Source: Treponema sp. (lineage in GTDB: Bacteria; Spirochaetota; Spirochaetia; Treponematales; Treponemataceae). From it: a stretch of DNA of 64,000 bases. The notes below the pieces were generated by a model. That model ran no database searches, was not told the DNA's origin, and saw only the letters and a list, made by a program, of their open reading frames with translations. The stretch lies in the NCBI GenBank assembly GCA_016286535.1, contig JAEESZ010000002.1, positions 124,001 to 188,000 of the forward strand, in the 5' to 3' direction. Made by a program: the position numbers and the translations under genes. Each line of letters begins with the position of its first letter. Position 1 is the first letter of the stretch. Positions 45,556 to 55,299 of this stretch are shown here, piece after piece.

Positions 45556-45608
45556 TAGTATATTAAAATTGTATTTAATATAGTAACTATAAGACAGAGA
45601 GGTTTGTA

Positions 45609-46226
45609 ATGGATGTACAGTTACAAGAATTGATTGACAAAATCAAAAAAGACGGCGTAGCTGCAGCAGAAAAAGAATCTGCTAAAACTATTGCTGAATC
45701 GGAGAAGAAGGCAGAAAAGATAATTGCTGATGCTCAGGAAAAAGCAGCAGAAATTATAAAAAATGCAAAAATCGAAGCAGAAAAGACTGAAAAAGCAAGT
45801 GATGAAGCCATTAAACAGGCTGCAAGAAACATGCTTCTTTCTTTTAAGGATTCTTTAATCAAAGAATTTGAAGGAATTATACTTGAAGATACATCAAAAG
45901 CAATGTCTAAAGATGTACTTGCTAAAGTAATTCCAGAAACAGTTAAGGAGTGGGCAAAAAATACAGATGCCAGCGGACTTTCTGTATTATTAAGCGAAGC
46001 TGACTTAAAGGTTCTTGAAGCTGGACTTAAAAATGAATTAAAAGCTCAGATTTCAAAAGGAATGGAAGTAAAAGCTGACAAATCACTTTCTTCTGGTTTC
46101 AGAATTGGAGTTAATAATGGTGCTGCATTCTATGACTATTCAGCAGAATCACTCGCAGAAATGTTCAGTACATATTTAAATCCAAAAGTTGCTGCATTAA
46201 TGAATGATGCTGCAAAAGGACTTTAA
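45609..46226 (+). CDS. atpE: V-type ATP synthase subunit E
   Basis: 205 residues. A long Ala/Lys/Glu-rich helix (about 1-75, with ESAKTIAESEKKAEKIIADA) and a globular C-terminal part match subunit E, which forms the outer stalk that holds the A3B3 head still. First gene of the operon. The GAGAGG ribosome site fits. Confidence 0.88.
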   Translation: MDVQLQELIDKIKKDGVAAAEKESAKTIAESEKKAEKIIADAQEKAAEIIKNAKIEAEKTEKASDEAIKQAARNMLLSFKDSLIKEFEGIILEDTSKAMSKDVLAKVIPETVKEWAKNTDASGLSVLLSEADLKVLEAGLKNELKAQISKGMEVKADKSLSSGFRIGVNNGAAFYDYSAESLAEMFSTYLNPKVAALMNDAAKGL

Positions 46227-46228
46227 TA

Positions 46229-46771
46229 GTGGCATATTATTATTTGGTTTCTCAATTACCAAATATCTCACTTACAGAAGGAAAATCAAACCTTCCGCTT
46301 AATTCTTCATCCTTTAGAGAATTAGCCTGCAGGTTTATTTCTGATCAGGAAAAATTGACTTTAAATGGGCTTTCTTTAGTTCCACCAAAAGAGCCGGTTT
46401 CTACAAATTCTGTATTTTTAGATACTTGGTATGAAAAAGAAAGAAATCTACGTTTTGCACTGGCCCAGATTCGAGCTCAAAAAATGAAGAAAGATGCACT
46501 TCCACTTCCACCTGGCTGTACAGCAGATATCGTTACTGTAGCCAGAACTGCAGTTGGAATGGACAGTCCTTATTCAGCAGAACAGTTTCTTTATGAATAT
46601 AGAACTAAACTGTTAGATGAAATTCGTCCCTTAGACGCTTTTTCAATTGATGCAGTTTATGCTTATGGAATCAAACTTATGCTGGTAGAGAGAATGCGTA
46701 AATTTGATATGGAAAATGGTAAAGCTTCTTATCATGAAATATATGATAACATTCTAGGAGAAAATAGATGA
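46229..46771 (+). CDS. DUF2764 family protein in the V-ATPase operon
   Basis: 180 residues from a GTG with AAAAGGA before it. It begins with YYYLVSQLPNISL, a typical DUF2764 start, and is mainly helical. Genes of this family sit at this place in spirochete and Bacteroidetes V-ATPase operons, where no subunit C gene is found; it may take part in the central stalk-to-ring link, but this is inference. It overlaps atpA by 4 nt. Confidence 0.82.
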   Translation: MAYYYLVSQLPNISLTEGKSNLPLNSSSFRELACRFISDQEKLTLNGLSLVPPKEPVSTNSVFLDTWYEKERNLRFALAQIRAQKMKKDALPLPPGCTADIVTVARTAVGMDSPYSAEQFLYEYRTKLLDEIRPLDAFSIDAVYAYGIKLMLVERMRKFDMENGKASYHEIYDNILGENR

Positions 46772-48537
46772 CCGATACAAAAGCAAAAGTAGTCGGCATT
46801 AATGGAAATATGATTACCATCGAATTTGATGGTTCAGTTTCTATGAATGAAGTTGGCTACGTTAATGTTGATGGAAAGAAGCTTCGGGGAGAAGTTATTC
46901 GAATTCGTGGAAATAACGCCCAGATGCAGATTTTTGAAATGACACAGGGAATTAAAGCCGGTGATACTGTTGAACTGGCCGGAGATCTTCTTTGTGCTGA
47001 ATTAGGACCAGGTTTGCTGGGCCAGACTTTTGATGGTTTACAAAATCCATTACCTTTAGTTGCAGAAAAAGCAGGCTTCTTCCTTGAAAGAGGTGTTTAT
47101 GTAGATTCTCTTCCAAGAGATAAAAAATGGGACTGGACTCCATCTGTAAAAGAAGGTGATAAAGTTCTTCGTGGAGATTCTATTGGTTCCGTTCCAGAAG
47201 GACCTTTCACACATAAAATTCTTGTTCCTTTTGATTTACTTGGTTTATACACAGTAAAAAAGGTAACTCCAGCCGGATCTTATACAATTGATGACGTTAT
47301 GGCAGTTGTTACAGACGAAAAAGGAAACGACCACGAACTTAAGATGGCTTTCAAATGGCCTGTAAAACGTGCTGTTGACTGTTATGCAGAACGTCTTGCA
47401 CCAAGCGAGCCAATGGTTACTCAGGTTCGTCTTATCGATACTTTCTATCCTGTTTCTAAAGGTGGTACATATTGTATTCCAGGACCTTTCGGTGCAGGAA
47501 AAACAGTTCTTCAGCATACAACCAGCCGTAACGCCGACGTTGATATCGTAATCATCGCTGCCTGTGGTGAACGTGCGGGTGAAGTTGTAGAAACAATTAA
47601 AGAGTTCCCTGAACTTAAAGATCCAAGAACCGGACGTTCCTTAATGGAAAGAACAATCATCATCTGTAATACATCATCAATGCCTGTTGCTTCCCGCGAA
47701 GCTTCGGTTTATACATCTGTTACACTTGCTGAATACTATCGCCAGATGGGACTTCACGTTCTTCTTCTTGCAGACTCAACCTCGCGCTGGGCACAGGCTT
47801 TGCGCGAAATGTCTGGTCGTCTTGAAGAGATTCCTGGAGAAGAAGCTTTCCCAGCTTATCTTGAGTCTTATATTGCAGCATTCTACGAGCGCGCTGGTAT
47901 TGTACGCCTCCGCGACGGCAATGTTGGTTCTGTAACAATTGGTGGTACAGTTTCTCCTGCCGGCGGTAACTTTGAAGAGCCTGTAACTCAGGCAACTCTT
48001 AAAGTTGTTGGTGCCTTCCACGGACTTTCACGTGAACGTTCAGATGCACGTAAATATCCTGCTATTGACCCTATTATTTCATGGTCAAAATATAAATCAG
48101 TTTTACCAGAAGCATGGGTTTCTTATGCACGCAAACTTTTCTTAAGTGGTGTAGAAGTAAATCAGATGATGAAGGTAGTAGGTGAAGAAGGTACAACTAC
48201 TGAAGATTATATTGAATACCTTAAGAGTGAATTCCTTGACGCAGTTTATATGCAGCAGAACTCATTTGATGAAATTGATGCTGCTGTAAGTGTTGAACGT
48301 CAGAAATACACCTTCAATAAGGTTGTTAAAATTTTAGGTTCAGATTTTGCTCTTAATGATAAGGAAAGTGCAAGAAACTTCTTTAATCAGATGAGACAAA
48401 AATTCATAGACTGGAATTACTCTTTATGGAATTCTGATAAATTTAAGGCTGCAGAAAATGACATTGAAGCACATTACCTTTCAGCAAATGGAAAAGTACG
48501 TGATGATGTTGCAGTTATGTTAAAGGATGGTGAATAA
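46768..48537 (+). CDS. atpA: V-type ATP synthase subunit A (catalytic)
   Basis: 589 residues. The P-loop GPFGAGKT is at 239-246, then the catalytic region with GERAGEV and the Walker B segment [16 protein letters not shown]. The insertion domain typical of A-subunits, absent from F-type beta, lies about 110-190. It hydrolyses or makes ATP in the A3B3 head. Confidence 0.97.
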   Translation: MTDTKAKVVGINGNMITIEFDGSVSMNEVGYVNVDGKKLRGEVIRIRGNNAQMQIFEMTQGIKAGDTVELAGDLLCAELGPGLLGQTFDGLQNPLPLVAEKAGFFLERGVYVDSLPRDKKWDWTPSVKEGDKVLRGDSIGSVPEGPFTHKILVPFDLLGLYTVKKVTPAGSYTIDDVMAVVTDEKGNDHELKMAFKWPVKRAVDCYAERLAPSEPMVTQVRLIDTFYPVSKGGTYCIPGPFGAGKTVLQHTTSRNADVDIVIIAACGERAGEVVETIKEFPELKDPRTGRSLMERTIIICNTSSMPVASREASVYTSVTLAEYYRQMGLHVLLLADSTSRWAQALREMSGRLEEIPGEEAFPAYLESYIAAFYERAGIVRLRDGNVGSVTIGGTVSPAGGNFEEPVTQATLKVVGAFHGLSRERSDARKYPAIDPIISWSKYKSVLPEAWVSYARKLFLSGVEVNQMMKVVGEEGTTTEDYIEYLKSEFLDAVYMQQNSFDEIDAAVSVERQKYTFNKVVKILGSDFALNDKESARNFFNQMRQKFIDWNYSLWNSDKFKAAENDIEAHYLSANGKVRDDVAVMLKDGE

Positions 48538-48539
48538 TT

Positions 48540-49835
48540 ATGAACAAAGTTTATAGTAAAATTGAATCCATCGTTGGTAGTGTAATCACAGTAAAAGCTG
48601 ATAATGTTGCTTATGGAGAACTTGCAGAAATTGAAACCCGTTTTGGAAAATCACTTGCCGAAGTTAATAAAATTGACGGCGATGTAGTTTCTTTACAGGT
48701 TTTTGCAGGTGGTAGAGGTATTTCTACCGGAGACCATATTAAATTCCTCGGTCATCAGATGGAAGTTTCTTTCTCTGATAACCTGCTTGGTAGAATTTTC
48801 AATGGTTCTGCTCAGCCTCGTGATAATGGACCAGCCCTTTCAGACTGTCTCGTAACAATTGGAGGACCTTCTGTAAACCCTTCAAAACGTATTATGGCAC
48901 GTCGTATGATTCGTACTGGTATTCCAATGATTGATATGTTTAATACACTGGTTGTTTCTCAGAAACTTCCAATTTTCTCAATCTCAGGAGAACCTTACAA
49001 CCAGCTGCTTGCCCGCATTGCCATGCAGGCAGAAGTTGATGTAATTGTTCTCGGAGGTATGGGTCTTAAATATGATGACTACCTTTACTTCAAAAAGACA
49101 CTTGAAGATGGTGGTGCTTTAAGTAAAACTGTTATGTTTATGCATACAGCTGCTGACCCTACAGTAGAATGTCAGAAAATTCCTGATCTTTCACTTGCAG
49201 TTGCTGAACAGTTTGCCCTTAAAGGTAAAGATGTTCTTGTTCTTCTTACCGATATGACAAACTTTGCAGACTCAATGAAGGAAATTGCCATTACCCAGGA
49301 ACAGGTTCCTTCAAACCGTGGTTACCCTGGAGACCTTTATTCTCAGCTTGCTGCCCGCTATGAAAAAGCCGTTGACTTTGATAGCGCAGGTTCTGTAACA
49401 ATCCTTGCTGTAACAACTATGCCTGGTGATGATGTTACTCATCCGGTTCCTGATAACACTGGATACATTACAGAAGGACAGTACTACCTTAAAGGCGGTC
49501 GTATTGAGCCATTCGGATCTTTGTCACGTCTTAAACAGAACGTAAACGGATCTACAAGATCAGACCATCGTGCTTTAATGGATGGTATGATTCGTCTTTA
49601 TTCAAGTTATAAAGATACCCTTGAAAAGAAATCAATGGGTTTCAACATGAGTAAATGGGATGAAAAACTTCTTAATTACGGAAAGAAATTTGAAGACGGT
49701 ATGATGGACCTTTCAAAAAATATTCCTCTTGAAGAAGCATTGGACTTAGGCTGGAAAATTTTAGCTGAGTGCTTTGAACCTGAAGAAACAGGTTTAAAGA
49801 CATCTCTTATTGACGAGTATTGGCCAAAGAACTAG
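48540..49835 (+). CDS. atpB: V-type ATP synthase subunit B
   Basis: 431 residues. It resembles the A subunit but lacks a P-loop: [14 protein letters not shown] stands at that place. The regulatory nucleotide region includes [15 protein letters not shown] and [15 protein letters not shown]. It is the non-catalytic part of the head. It starts 2 nt after atpA. Confidence 0.97.
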   Translation: MNKVYSKIESIVGSVITVKADNVAYGELAEIETRFGKSLAEVNKIDGDVVSLQVFAGGRGISTGDHIKFLGHQMEVSFSDNLLGRIFNGSAQPRDNGPALSDCLVTIGGPSVNPSKRIMARRMIRTGIPMIDMFNTLVVSQKLPIFSISGEPYNQLLARIAMQAEVDVIVLGGMGLKYDDYLYFKKTLEDGGALSKTVMFMHTAADPTVECQKIPDLSLAVAEQFALKGKDVLVLLTDMTNFADSMKEIAITQEQVPSNRGYPGDLYSQLAARYEKAVDFDSAGSVTILAVTTMPGDDVTHPVPDNTGYITEGQYYLKGGRIEPFGSLSRLKQNVNGSTRSDHRALMDGMIRLYSSYKDTLEKKSMGFNMSKWDEKLLNYGKKFEDGMMDLSKNIPLEEALDLGWKILAECFEPEETGLKTSLIDEYWPKN

Positions 49836-49844
49836 GGGTGCTAA

Positions 49845-50468
49845 ATGGCAAAAATAAAGCTGACAAAAAATGAGCAGAAAGTACAGAAAGATGCCCTTAA
49901 AATGTACAAAAGGTATCTTCCAACACTTCAGCTCAAGAAACAACAGCTGCAAACAGAAATACGCTCTATTGATGCCAAGGCTAAAGAAGTCCGCGCAGCA
50001 AGAGTTCAACTCGAAAAAGAGTTTGAACAGTGGATTGCTGTATTCGGAGAAAAAGATGCTTTTAAGCCAGAAATGGTAACTGTAAAAAATATAAAGAAAG
50101 GCTGGGGAAATATTGCCGGTGTAAATATTCCGGTCTATGAAGGTGCAGATTTTGGTAGAGGCGAATATGATCTCTATGATACACCTTTATGGATTGATAT
50201 GGCCGCAGACCGAATGGAAAAGGCATTGTCTTTAGATCTTGAAGCAGAAGTTTTAGATGAGCAGGTTAGACTCTTGTCTCAGGAGTTGAGAACAACAACT
50301 CAAAGGGTAAATTTATTTGAAAAAGTAAAAATACCAGAAACAAAAGCTAACATCAAGAAAATTTCCGTATATCTGGGAGATGAACAGGTTGCCGCTGTTG
50401 TTAGAAGTAAGATTTCTAAGAAAAAACTTCAGTCAAAACTTGAAGAAGCAAAGGAGGCTGAATCATGA
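49845..50468 (+). CDS. atpD: V-type ATP synthase subunit D
   Basis: 207 residues. Two long helices at the N- and C-termini (KLTKNEQKVQKDALKMYKRY and ELRTTTQRVNLFEKVKIP) form the rotor shaft. AGGGGTG precedes the ATG, and it overlaps atpI by 4 nt. Confidence 0.94.
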   Translation: MAKIKLTKNEQKVQKDALKMYKRYLPTLQLKKQQLQTEIRSIDAKAKEVRAARVQLEKEFEQWIAVFGEKDAFKPEMVTVKNIKKGWGNIAGVNIPVYEGADFGRGEYDLYDTPLWIDMAADRMEKALSLDLEAEVLDEQVRLLSQELRTTTQRVNLFEKVKIPETKANIKKISVYLGDEQVAAVVRSKISKKKLQSKLEEAKEAES

Positions 50469-52387
50469 TTGAAAAAATGACTAAAGTCTCTATTGTTTTG
50501 CTGAATAGAGAAAAAGAAGAAAGCTTAAAGGCCCTTCGAAAAATTGGTTTAGTTCATCTTGAAACTCTGGAAGGATCAAGCGAAAAACTTTCTGCATTTA
50601 AGGAATTTACCAGCAATGCAAATCTTTCTGAAGCAATTCTTGGTGAAATTAAACTTTCTAAAAATACAAAGAAAGTTTCAGATTTATCTTCTGAAGAAGT
50701 AATCAAACTTTGCAGCGAAATTGTCACCAAAAATGACAGAAAAAAACAGCTGCTTGAAGAGATATCTGCAAATACAACTGAACTTGACCGTTTTAGTAAA
50801 TGGGGAAGTGTAAATTTAAGTGATTTTGAATATCTTAAAGAAAAGAATATTCAGCTTAAACTTTATGAAGTTGCTGCAGATAAATATGCAGAAATAGATC
50901 CTGATATTCAGACAATTCTTGTTAATAATGACAAGAGATCAGTAAGATTTTTAATCTTGAACGGTGGAAATGAAAGACCTGAAAAACTTATTCCGGAAGC
51001 TTTTGAAGTTCCATTCCCAAGATTATCTACTGATGAATTAATCAGTGAAATTGAAACTGATAAAAAAGAAATTTCTGAAATTGAAGCTTTCTATAATGCA
51101 AATGCAAAATATCTTCCTTCAATTACAATTTTCAAAAAGAGTCTTGAAAAAGACATCGAATTTGAAAATATAAATGCAGGTATGTCATGCGAAAAAGACG
51201 GATCAGAAAATGATCTTGCCTGGATCAGCGGTTATGTACCAAGTGAAGAACTTCCTGTATTTGCAGAAGAATGTAAAAAGAACCAGTGGGCTCTCGCATA
51301 CGAAGATGCACAGCTGGATGATTCAGAAGTACCAACAAAACTTAAGAATAATAAATTTGTAAGCTTAATTTATCCGCTTACAGACTTTTTGGGAACTGTT
51401 CCTGGATATAACGAATACGATATTTCAGGCTGGTTCTTGTTATTCTTTACAATTTTCTTTGGTATGATTTTTGGTGATGGCGGATATGGTTTACTTGTAA
51501 CTGTAGTTGCATTATTAATGATGATTAAAAATGCTGCTGCAAAGAAACCTTTCTCTCCATTATTAGGCCTTGTAACTCTGGTAGGAGCTGCAACTGTAAT
51601 CTGGGGTATGGTAACCTGTACCTGGTTTGGTATTCCTGCAGAACTATTACCAGAATGGCTCAAGAATCTTTCTATACCTTTAATTTCCAGTGCAGAAGCT
51701 GATGCTCACTGGATGGTTCCATGGAATTCTGATCCATCAGTTTACCTTACCAAGGACCAGAACCTGCAGATTTTCTGTTTTGCCTTAGCTTTATTACAGC
51801 TTTCTATAGCTCATATAAAGGCTTCTATAAGAAATTGTTCCAACAGGAACTTCTTAAAGGCATTAGGTGATATAGGTTCGCTTTTACAATTAATAGGAAT
51901 GTTCTGGATTGTACTGGCAATGGTTGTAAACGGAAAAGTTTTCCCAATGCTTGGTTATATAGGAAATGTTCCGGTTGGTAAAATTGAAATTTCTTTAATT
52001 GCAATAGGATTTGTTCTAAGTTTTGTCTTTGCAAATTATGAAGGCAGCATTGGAGAATCTATTCTTGCAAGTTTAAAGAATATAATTTCAGTTTTATTAG
52101 GCGTTGTAAATGTTTTCTCAGATATTGTTTCTTACATCCGTTTGTGGGCTGTAGGTCTGGCTGGTGCCGCAATTTCTGATACTGTAAATACTATGGCAGG
52201 TCCAATTTTAGGCCATGCAATATTATTTATATTTGCAGTTTTACTGTTAGTATTCGGTCATGGATTAAATATGATTTTGAACTTACTTTCAGTAATTGTA
52301 CATGGAGTACGTTTGAATACTCTTGAATTCTCAACACACTTGGGAGTTTCATGGTCTGGTACAAAATATCAGCCATTTAAAGAATAA
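50465..52387 (+). CDS. atpI: V-type ATP synthase subunit I
   Basis: 640 residues. A cytoplasmic N-terminal half with coiled coils (to about 320) is followed by about seven transmembrane helices. The channel arginine lies in SYIRLWAVGLAG (R559). Subunit I is the stator of the membrane sector, guiding ions to the K ring. Confidence 0.95.
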   Translation: MIEKMTKVSIVLLNREKEESLKALRKIGLVHLETLEGSSEKLSAFKEFTSNANLSEAILGEIKLSKNTKKVSDLSSEEVIKLCSEIVTKNDRKKQLLEEISANTTELDRFSKWGSVNLSDFEYLKEKNIQLKLYEVAADKYAEIDPDIQTILVNNDKRSVRFLILNGGNERPEKLIPEAFEVPFPRLSTDELISEIETDKKEISEIEAFYNANAKYLPSITIFKKSLEKDIEFENINAGMSCEKDGSENDLAWISGYVPSEELPVFAEECKKNQWALAYEDAQLDDSEVPTKLKNNKFVSLIYPLTDFLGTVPGYNEYDISGWFLLFFTIFFGMIFGDGGYGLLVTVVALLMMIKNAAAKKPFSPLLGLVTLVGAATVIWGMVTCTWFGIPAELLPEWLKNLSIPLISSAEADAHWMVPWNSDPSVYLTKDQNLQIFCFALALLQLSIAHIKASIRNCSNRNFLKALGDIGSLLQLIGMFWIVLAMVVNGKVFPMLGYIGNVPVGKIEISLIAIGFVLSFVFANYEGSIGESILASLKNIISVLLGVVNVFSDIVSYIRLWAVGLAGAAISDTVNTMAGPILGHAILFIFAVLLLVFGHGLNMILNLLSVIVHGVRLNTLEFSTHLGVSWSGTKYQPFKE

Positions 52388-52420
52388 AAAATGCCGACAG
52401 GCTTTTATAGGAGATAAGAT

Positions 52421-52855
52421 ATGACTACAGAATTTTTTGGTATGCTTGGTGCTGCTATTTGTATGGGTATTGCTGCTATTGGTTCAGCAATTGGAATTGG
52501 AATTGCCGGACAGGGTGCAATTGGTGCTTGGAAACGCTGTTATGTAAATAACAAACCAGCTCCATTCATCTTAACAGTATTTGCAGGTGCTCCTTTAACA
52601 CAGACAATTTACGGCTTCCTTTTAATGTCTATTAGATTAAAGACTTTAGGTGCTGAAAATCCTGGTATGGCATTAGGTATTGGTATTGCTTCTGGTCTTG
52701 CAATGTGTTTCTCTGCTATTGCTCAGGGAAAAGCTGGTGCTGCCGGTTCTGATGCTCTTGGTGAAACAGGAAAAGGTTTTGCACAGTATATTATGGTAGT
52801 AGGTCTTTGTGAATCTGTTGCCCTCTTCGCAATGGTATTCTCTATGATCGCATAG
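52421..52855 (+). CDS. atpK: V-type ATP synthase subunit K (proteolipid)
   Basis: 144 residues with four transmembrane helices, two hairpins as in Na+-type NtpK rather than the two helices of F-type c. The ion-site residues known from Enterococcus hirae NtpK (T64, Q65, Q110, E139) align with T60, Q61 (PLTQTIYGF), Q102 (AIAQGKAG) and E131 (GLCESVALF). Only one hairpin carries the carboxylate. TAGGAGA precedes the ATG. The 3' end is part of a hairpin. Confidence 0.95.
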   Translation: MTTEFFGMLGAAICMGIAAIGSAIGIGIAGQGAIGAWKRCYVNNKPAPFILTVFAGAPLTQTIYGFLLMSIRLKTLGAENPGMALGIGIASGLAMCFSAIAQGKAGAAGSDALGETGKGFAQYIMVVGLCESVALFAMVFSMIA

Positions 52856-53000
52856 TTATCATCTTTGATAACTATGCGAAACGCCTTGTCAAGGCCCTGA
52901 ACGAAGTGAGCCTTGACAAGAGCGTATCGATTAATTTTTTGATAATTATGCGAAACAAGAATGTCAAGGTTTTTAGCGCAAGCGTACCTTGACATTCTTG
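52849..53000 (+). repeat. Array of hairpins after atpK
   Basis: Three clear stems and one weak one follow each other. Stem 1: CGCATAGTTATCA (52849-52861) pairs with 52866-52878, includes the atpK stop. Stem 2: CTTGTCAAGGC (52885-52895) pairs with 52910-52920, and continues as ACGC/GCGT with one bulged base. Stem 4: CAAGAATGTCAAGGT (52956-52970) pairs perfectly with 52986-53000. Stem 3, around 52926-52953, is imperfect. Two units of about 70 bp begin with GATAACTATGCGAAAC (52867) and GATAATTATGCGAAAC (52941), so the array looks like a tandem duplication with diverged stems. Confidence 0.75.
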
Positions 53001-53022
53001 TATAGCAGAACAACATGGTTAC

Positions 53023-53056
53023 GGCTGGAGTTTAATAAACTCCAGCCTTTTTTTTT
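53023..53056 (+). terminator. Rho-independent terminator of the V-ATPase operon
   Basis: GGCTGGAGTTT (53023-53033) pairs with AAACTCCAGCC (53037-53047) around a 3-nt loop, followed by nine T residues (53048-53056). It is a textbook intrinsic terminator. The ispG -10 box follows 14 nt after the T-tract. Confidence 0.93.
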
Positions 53057-53067
53057 GCTAAAATTTC

Positions 53068-53076
53068 TGCTATAAT
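53068..53076 (+). promoter_or_regulatory. Extended -10 promoter of ispG, leaderless
   Basis: TGCTATAAT is an exact extended -10 box, ending 6 nt before the ispG ATG. With no Shine-Dalgarno sequence in between, transcription should start at the ATG. The -35 position falls in the T-tract of the terminator. Confidence 0.6.
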
Positions 53077-53082
53077 TTAATT

Positions 53083-54171
53083 ATGAATAGTAAGAGCGTC
53101 AGCCTTGGTGGAAAAGGCATTACAGATAGAATAACAATAGGTTCCGGACATCCGGTAAGCCTGCAAACTATGTGGAAGGAAAGCATTACAGATCTTTCCT
53201 CAAATAACGAAAAACTTGATAGAATTTTAAAAGAATTAAATGATCTTAAAATGATAGGCTGTGATATTGTACGTTTTGCAGTTCCCGATATGGAAAGTGC
53301 TGCAGCCTTAAATCTTCTTGCAGAAAGAAGCAGAATGCCTTTAGTTGCTGACATTCATTTTGATTACAGACTTGCTCTTGAATGTTTAAAAGGAAATGTT
53401 GCTGCTATACGAATTAATCCCGGAAATATAGGTTCATTCGAAAATACAAAAGCAGTTGTAGACGCCTGTAAGGATAATGGTGTAGCAATCCGAATAGGTA
53501 TTAACAGCGGAAGTCTTCCTCAGGATTTACAAAGATTAATTATGGAAGGAAAAATCAGCAGAGCTCAGGGCTTATGCGAAACAGCTGCAAGAGAAGCAGA
53601 AGTATTCGAAAAACTTAATTTTGACCAGTATGTAGTCAGTATGAAGTCAAGTGACGTTCATGAAACTATTGAATGTAATCGTTTTTATGCTCAAAAATAC
53701 AATAATCCCCTTCATCTTGGTGTAACAGAAGCAGGTCCTTTAATTGGTGGAATTGTAAAATCAAGCATAGCCTTTTCAACTCTCTTAAACGAAGGCATTG
53801 GAGATACTATCCGTGTAAGTCTTTCTTCAAGTGCAGAAAATGAGGTTATTGCAGGCCTCAATATTCTTAAGGAATGTAATAAAAGAAAGGGTGGGGTTAC
53901 CCTTGTAAGCTGTCCCCGCTGTGGAAGAATAGGGTTTGATGTTCATTCCTTTGTAGACAGATGGCAGAATAAACTTATGGCTTTAGATAAAGATATTACA
54001 GTAGCGGTAATGGGCTGTGTTGTAAACGGACCTGGAGAAGGCCGGCATGCAGATATTGGAATAGCCGGAACCAATGATAAGGCAATTATATTCAAAAAAG
54101 GTAAAATAGTACGAACAATTGATGCAAAAGATGCCGATAAAGTATTTGAAGAAGAATTAAATTCACTATAA
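53083..54171 (+). CDS. ispG: 4-hydroxy-3-methylbut-2-enyl diphosphate synthase IspG
   Basis: 362 residues, close to the bacterial norm. The TIM-barrel half has GGHP-like start features (GSGHPVSLQTMW) and the C-terminal half binds the 4Fe-4S cluster with C277, C280 (SCPRCGR) and C312 (MGCVVNGPGE). It is the sixth step of the methylerythritol phosphate pathway to isoprenoids. It is a single gene between a terminator and a TPR gene. Confidence 0.97.
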   Translation: MNSKSVSLGGKGITDRITIGSGHPVSLQTMWKESITDLSSNNEKLDRILKELNDLKMIGCDIVRFAVPDMESAAALNLLAERSRMPLVADIHFDYRLALECLKGNVAAIRINPGNIGSFENTKAVVDACKDNGVAIRIGINSGSLPQDLQRLIMEGKISRAQGLCETAAREAEVFEKLNFDQYVVSMKSSDVHETIECNRFYAQKYNNPLHLGVTEAGPLIGGIVKSSIAFSTLLNEGIGDTIRVSLSSSAENEVIAGLNILKECNKRKGGVTLVSCPRCGRIGFDVHSFVDRWQNKLMALDKDITVAVMGCVVNGPGEGRHADIGIAGTNDKAIIFKKGKIVRTIDAKDADKVFEEELNSL

Positions 54172-54189
54172 TTTAGGTTTGGATATTTT

Positions 54190-55293
54190 ATGAAAAGAAC
54201 TATCATTTTTACATTAAGTCTTTTACTTGCAATTAATACTTTTGCACAATCAAATATGAATTTTGCTCTTGCAGAACAGACTTACCGAAAGGCTCTTGAT
54301 TCTCTGGAAAATAATGATTATGGAAAAGCTTTAAAATATTCTGAAGATGCAATTTTATATAAAAAAGAAATGGTAGAAAATCAGCTTAAGATACTTAATG
54401 ATTCTCTTTCTGCAAGAAGAGTAAAAGCTGTGGGTGACAACATAAATTCAGTACTTAAAATATTAAACGAAAGAAATGAATTTGAAGCAATTAAAATCAT
54501 CCAGTATTATATAAAAAAATACGATATAGAAAATTTTGATTCTTCAATTTCGAAGCTTATTGAATTTATAAGCGGAACAAAAGTATATCCTGAAGCGCAG
54601 AAATTAATTGGAGATATTTATAAGCTGGAAGGTGAATACGAATATGCTGAAAGCTATTATAAAATGGCTTTAGATAATAAAGATTATCTTGATATACCTG
54701 ATGAAAAGTATGAAATTTTATACATGCTGGCAGATATCAGCAGATTAAGTGGAAACGATAATCAGCTGGAAGTAAGATTATTAAATATCCTTACAGAAGA
54801 TTCTGCTTTTAAAGATACAACATTAAAAAATTCAATTTTAAGAACAATTAAAGCAAACAAAGCTGATTCTGTTGAAAAGTTTTTTATACTTCACAGAGCA
54901 GATAATTATTACAGTCTTCAGGCCTATAATGAACTGAGTCAGTATTATTACAAAAAGAATGACCAGGAAAAGGCTCTTTTATATGCTTCATTATTCTGCC
55001 TGACATCTTTTACAAAAATATATGAGACCTTAAAATTAAGAAATTTTGATTACGAATATAAAGATCTGAAAACCTTTTTTCAGGAATGCAGTTATCACAA
55101 TGATATTTTAACCTGGGGTAGTGAAAATCAAATCTGGAAGTCCTTTAATACTCTTGCTGCTTATACAAGCGAATTTGGTTATGTAGAATTTTCAAAAAGT
55201 CTTCTGAAGATTCTTGTTTTGTATTCTCCAGAACGTTACTGGCAGCAGGAAGCTGTAATCCAGCTGCAGAAGCTGGATCCAAAACTTCAATAA
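54190..55293 (+). CDS. Exported TPR-like protein of unknown function
   Basis: 367 residues. A signal peptide ends near residue 20 (AINTFAQS). Repeated helical pairs follow: AEQTYRKALDSLENNDYGKAL, then GDIYKLEGEYEYAESYYKMAL and further ones with LSQYYYKKNDQEKALLYA. The fold should be tetratricopeptide repeats with a long helical insertion. It starts 18 nt after ispG and converges on an outer membrane protein gene with 6 nt between the stops. Role unknown. Confidence 0.78.
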   Translation: MKRTIIFTLSLLLAINTFAQSNMNFALAEQTYRKALDSLENNDYGKALKYSEDAILYKKEMVENQLKILNDSLSARRVKAVGDNINSVLKILNERNEFEAIKIIQYYIKKYDIENFDSSISKLIEFISGTKVYPEAQKLIGDIYKLEGEYEYAESYYKMALDNKDYLDIPDEKYEILYMLADISRLSGNDNQLEVRLLNILTEDSAFKDTTLKNSILRTIKANKADSVEKFFILHRADNYYSLQAYNELSQYYYKKNDQEKALLYASLFCLTSFTKIYETLKLRNFDYEYKDLKTFFQECSYHNDILTWGSENQIWKSFNTLAAYTSEFGYVEFSKSLLKILVLYSPERYWQQEAVIQLQKLDPKLQ

Positions 55294-55299
55294 ATATAA

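Noticed and set aside
47245..48021. Open frames on both strands inside atpA
   Set aside because: The atpA frame has every catalytic motif; the others are shadows with improbable composition.
52856..53082. tRNA or small structured RNA gene in the region after atpK
   Set aside because: The stems do not form a cloverleaf and there is no CCA-compatible acceptor or TPsiC-like loop; tandem hairpins and a terminator explain the pairing.
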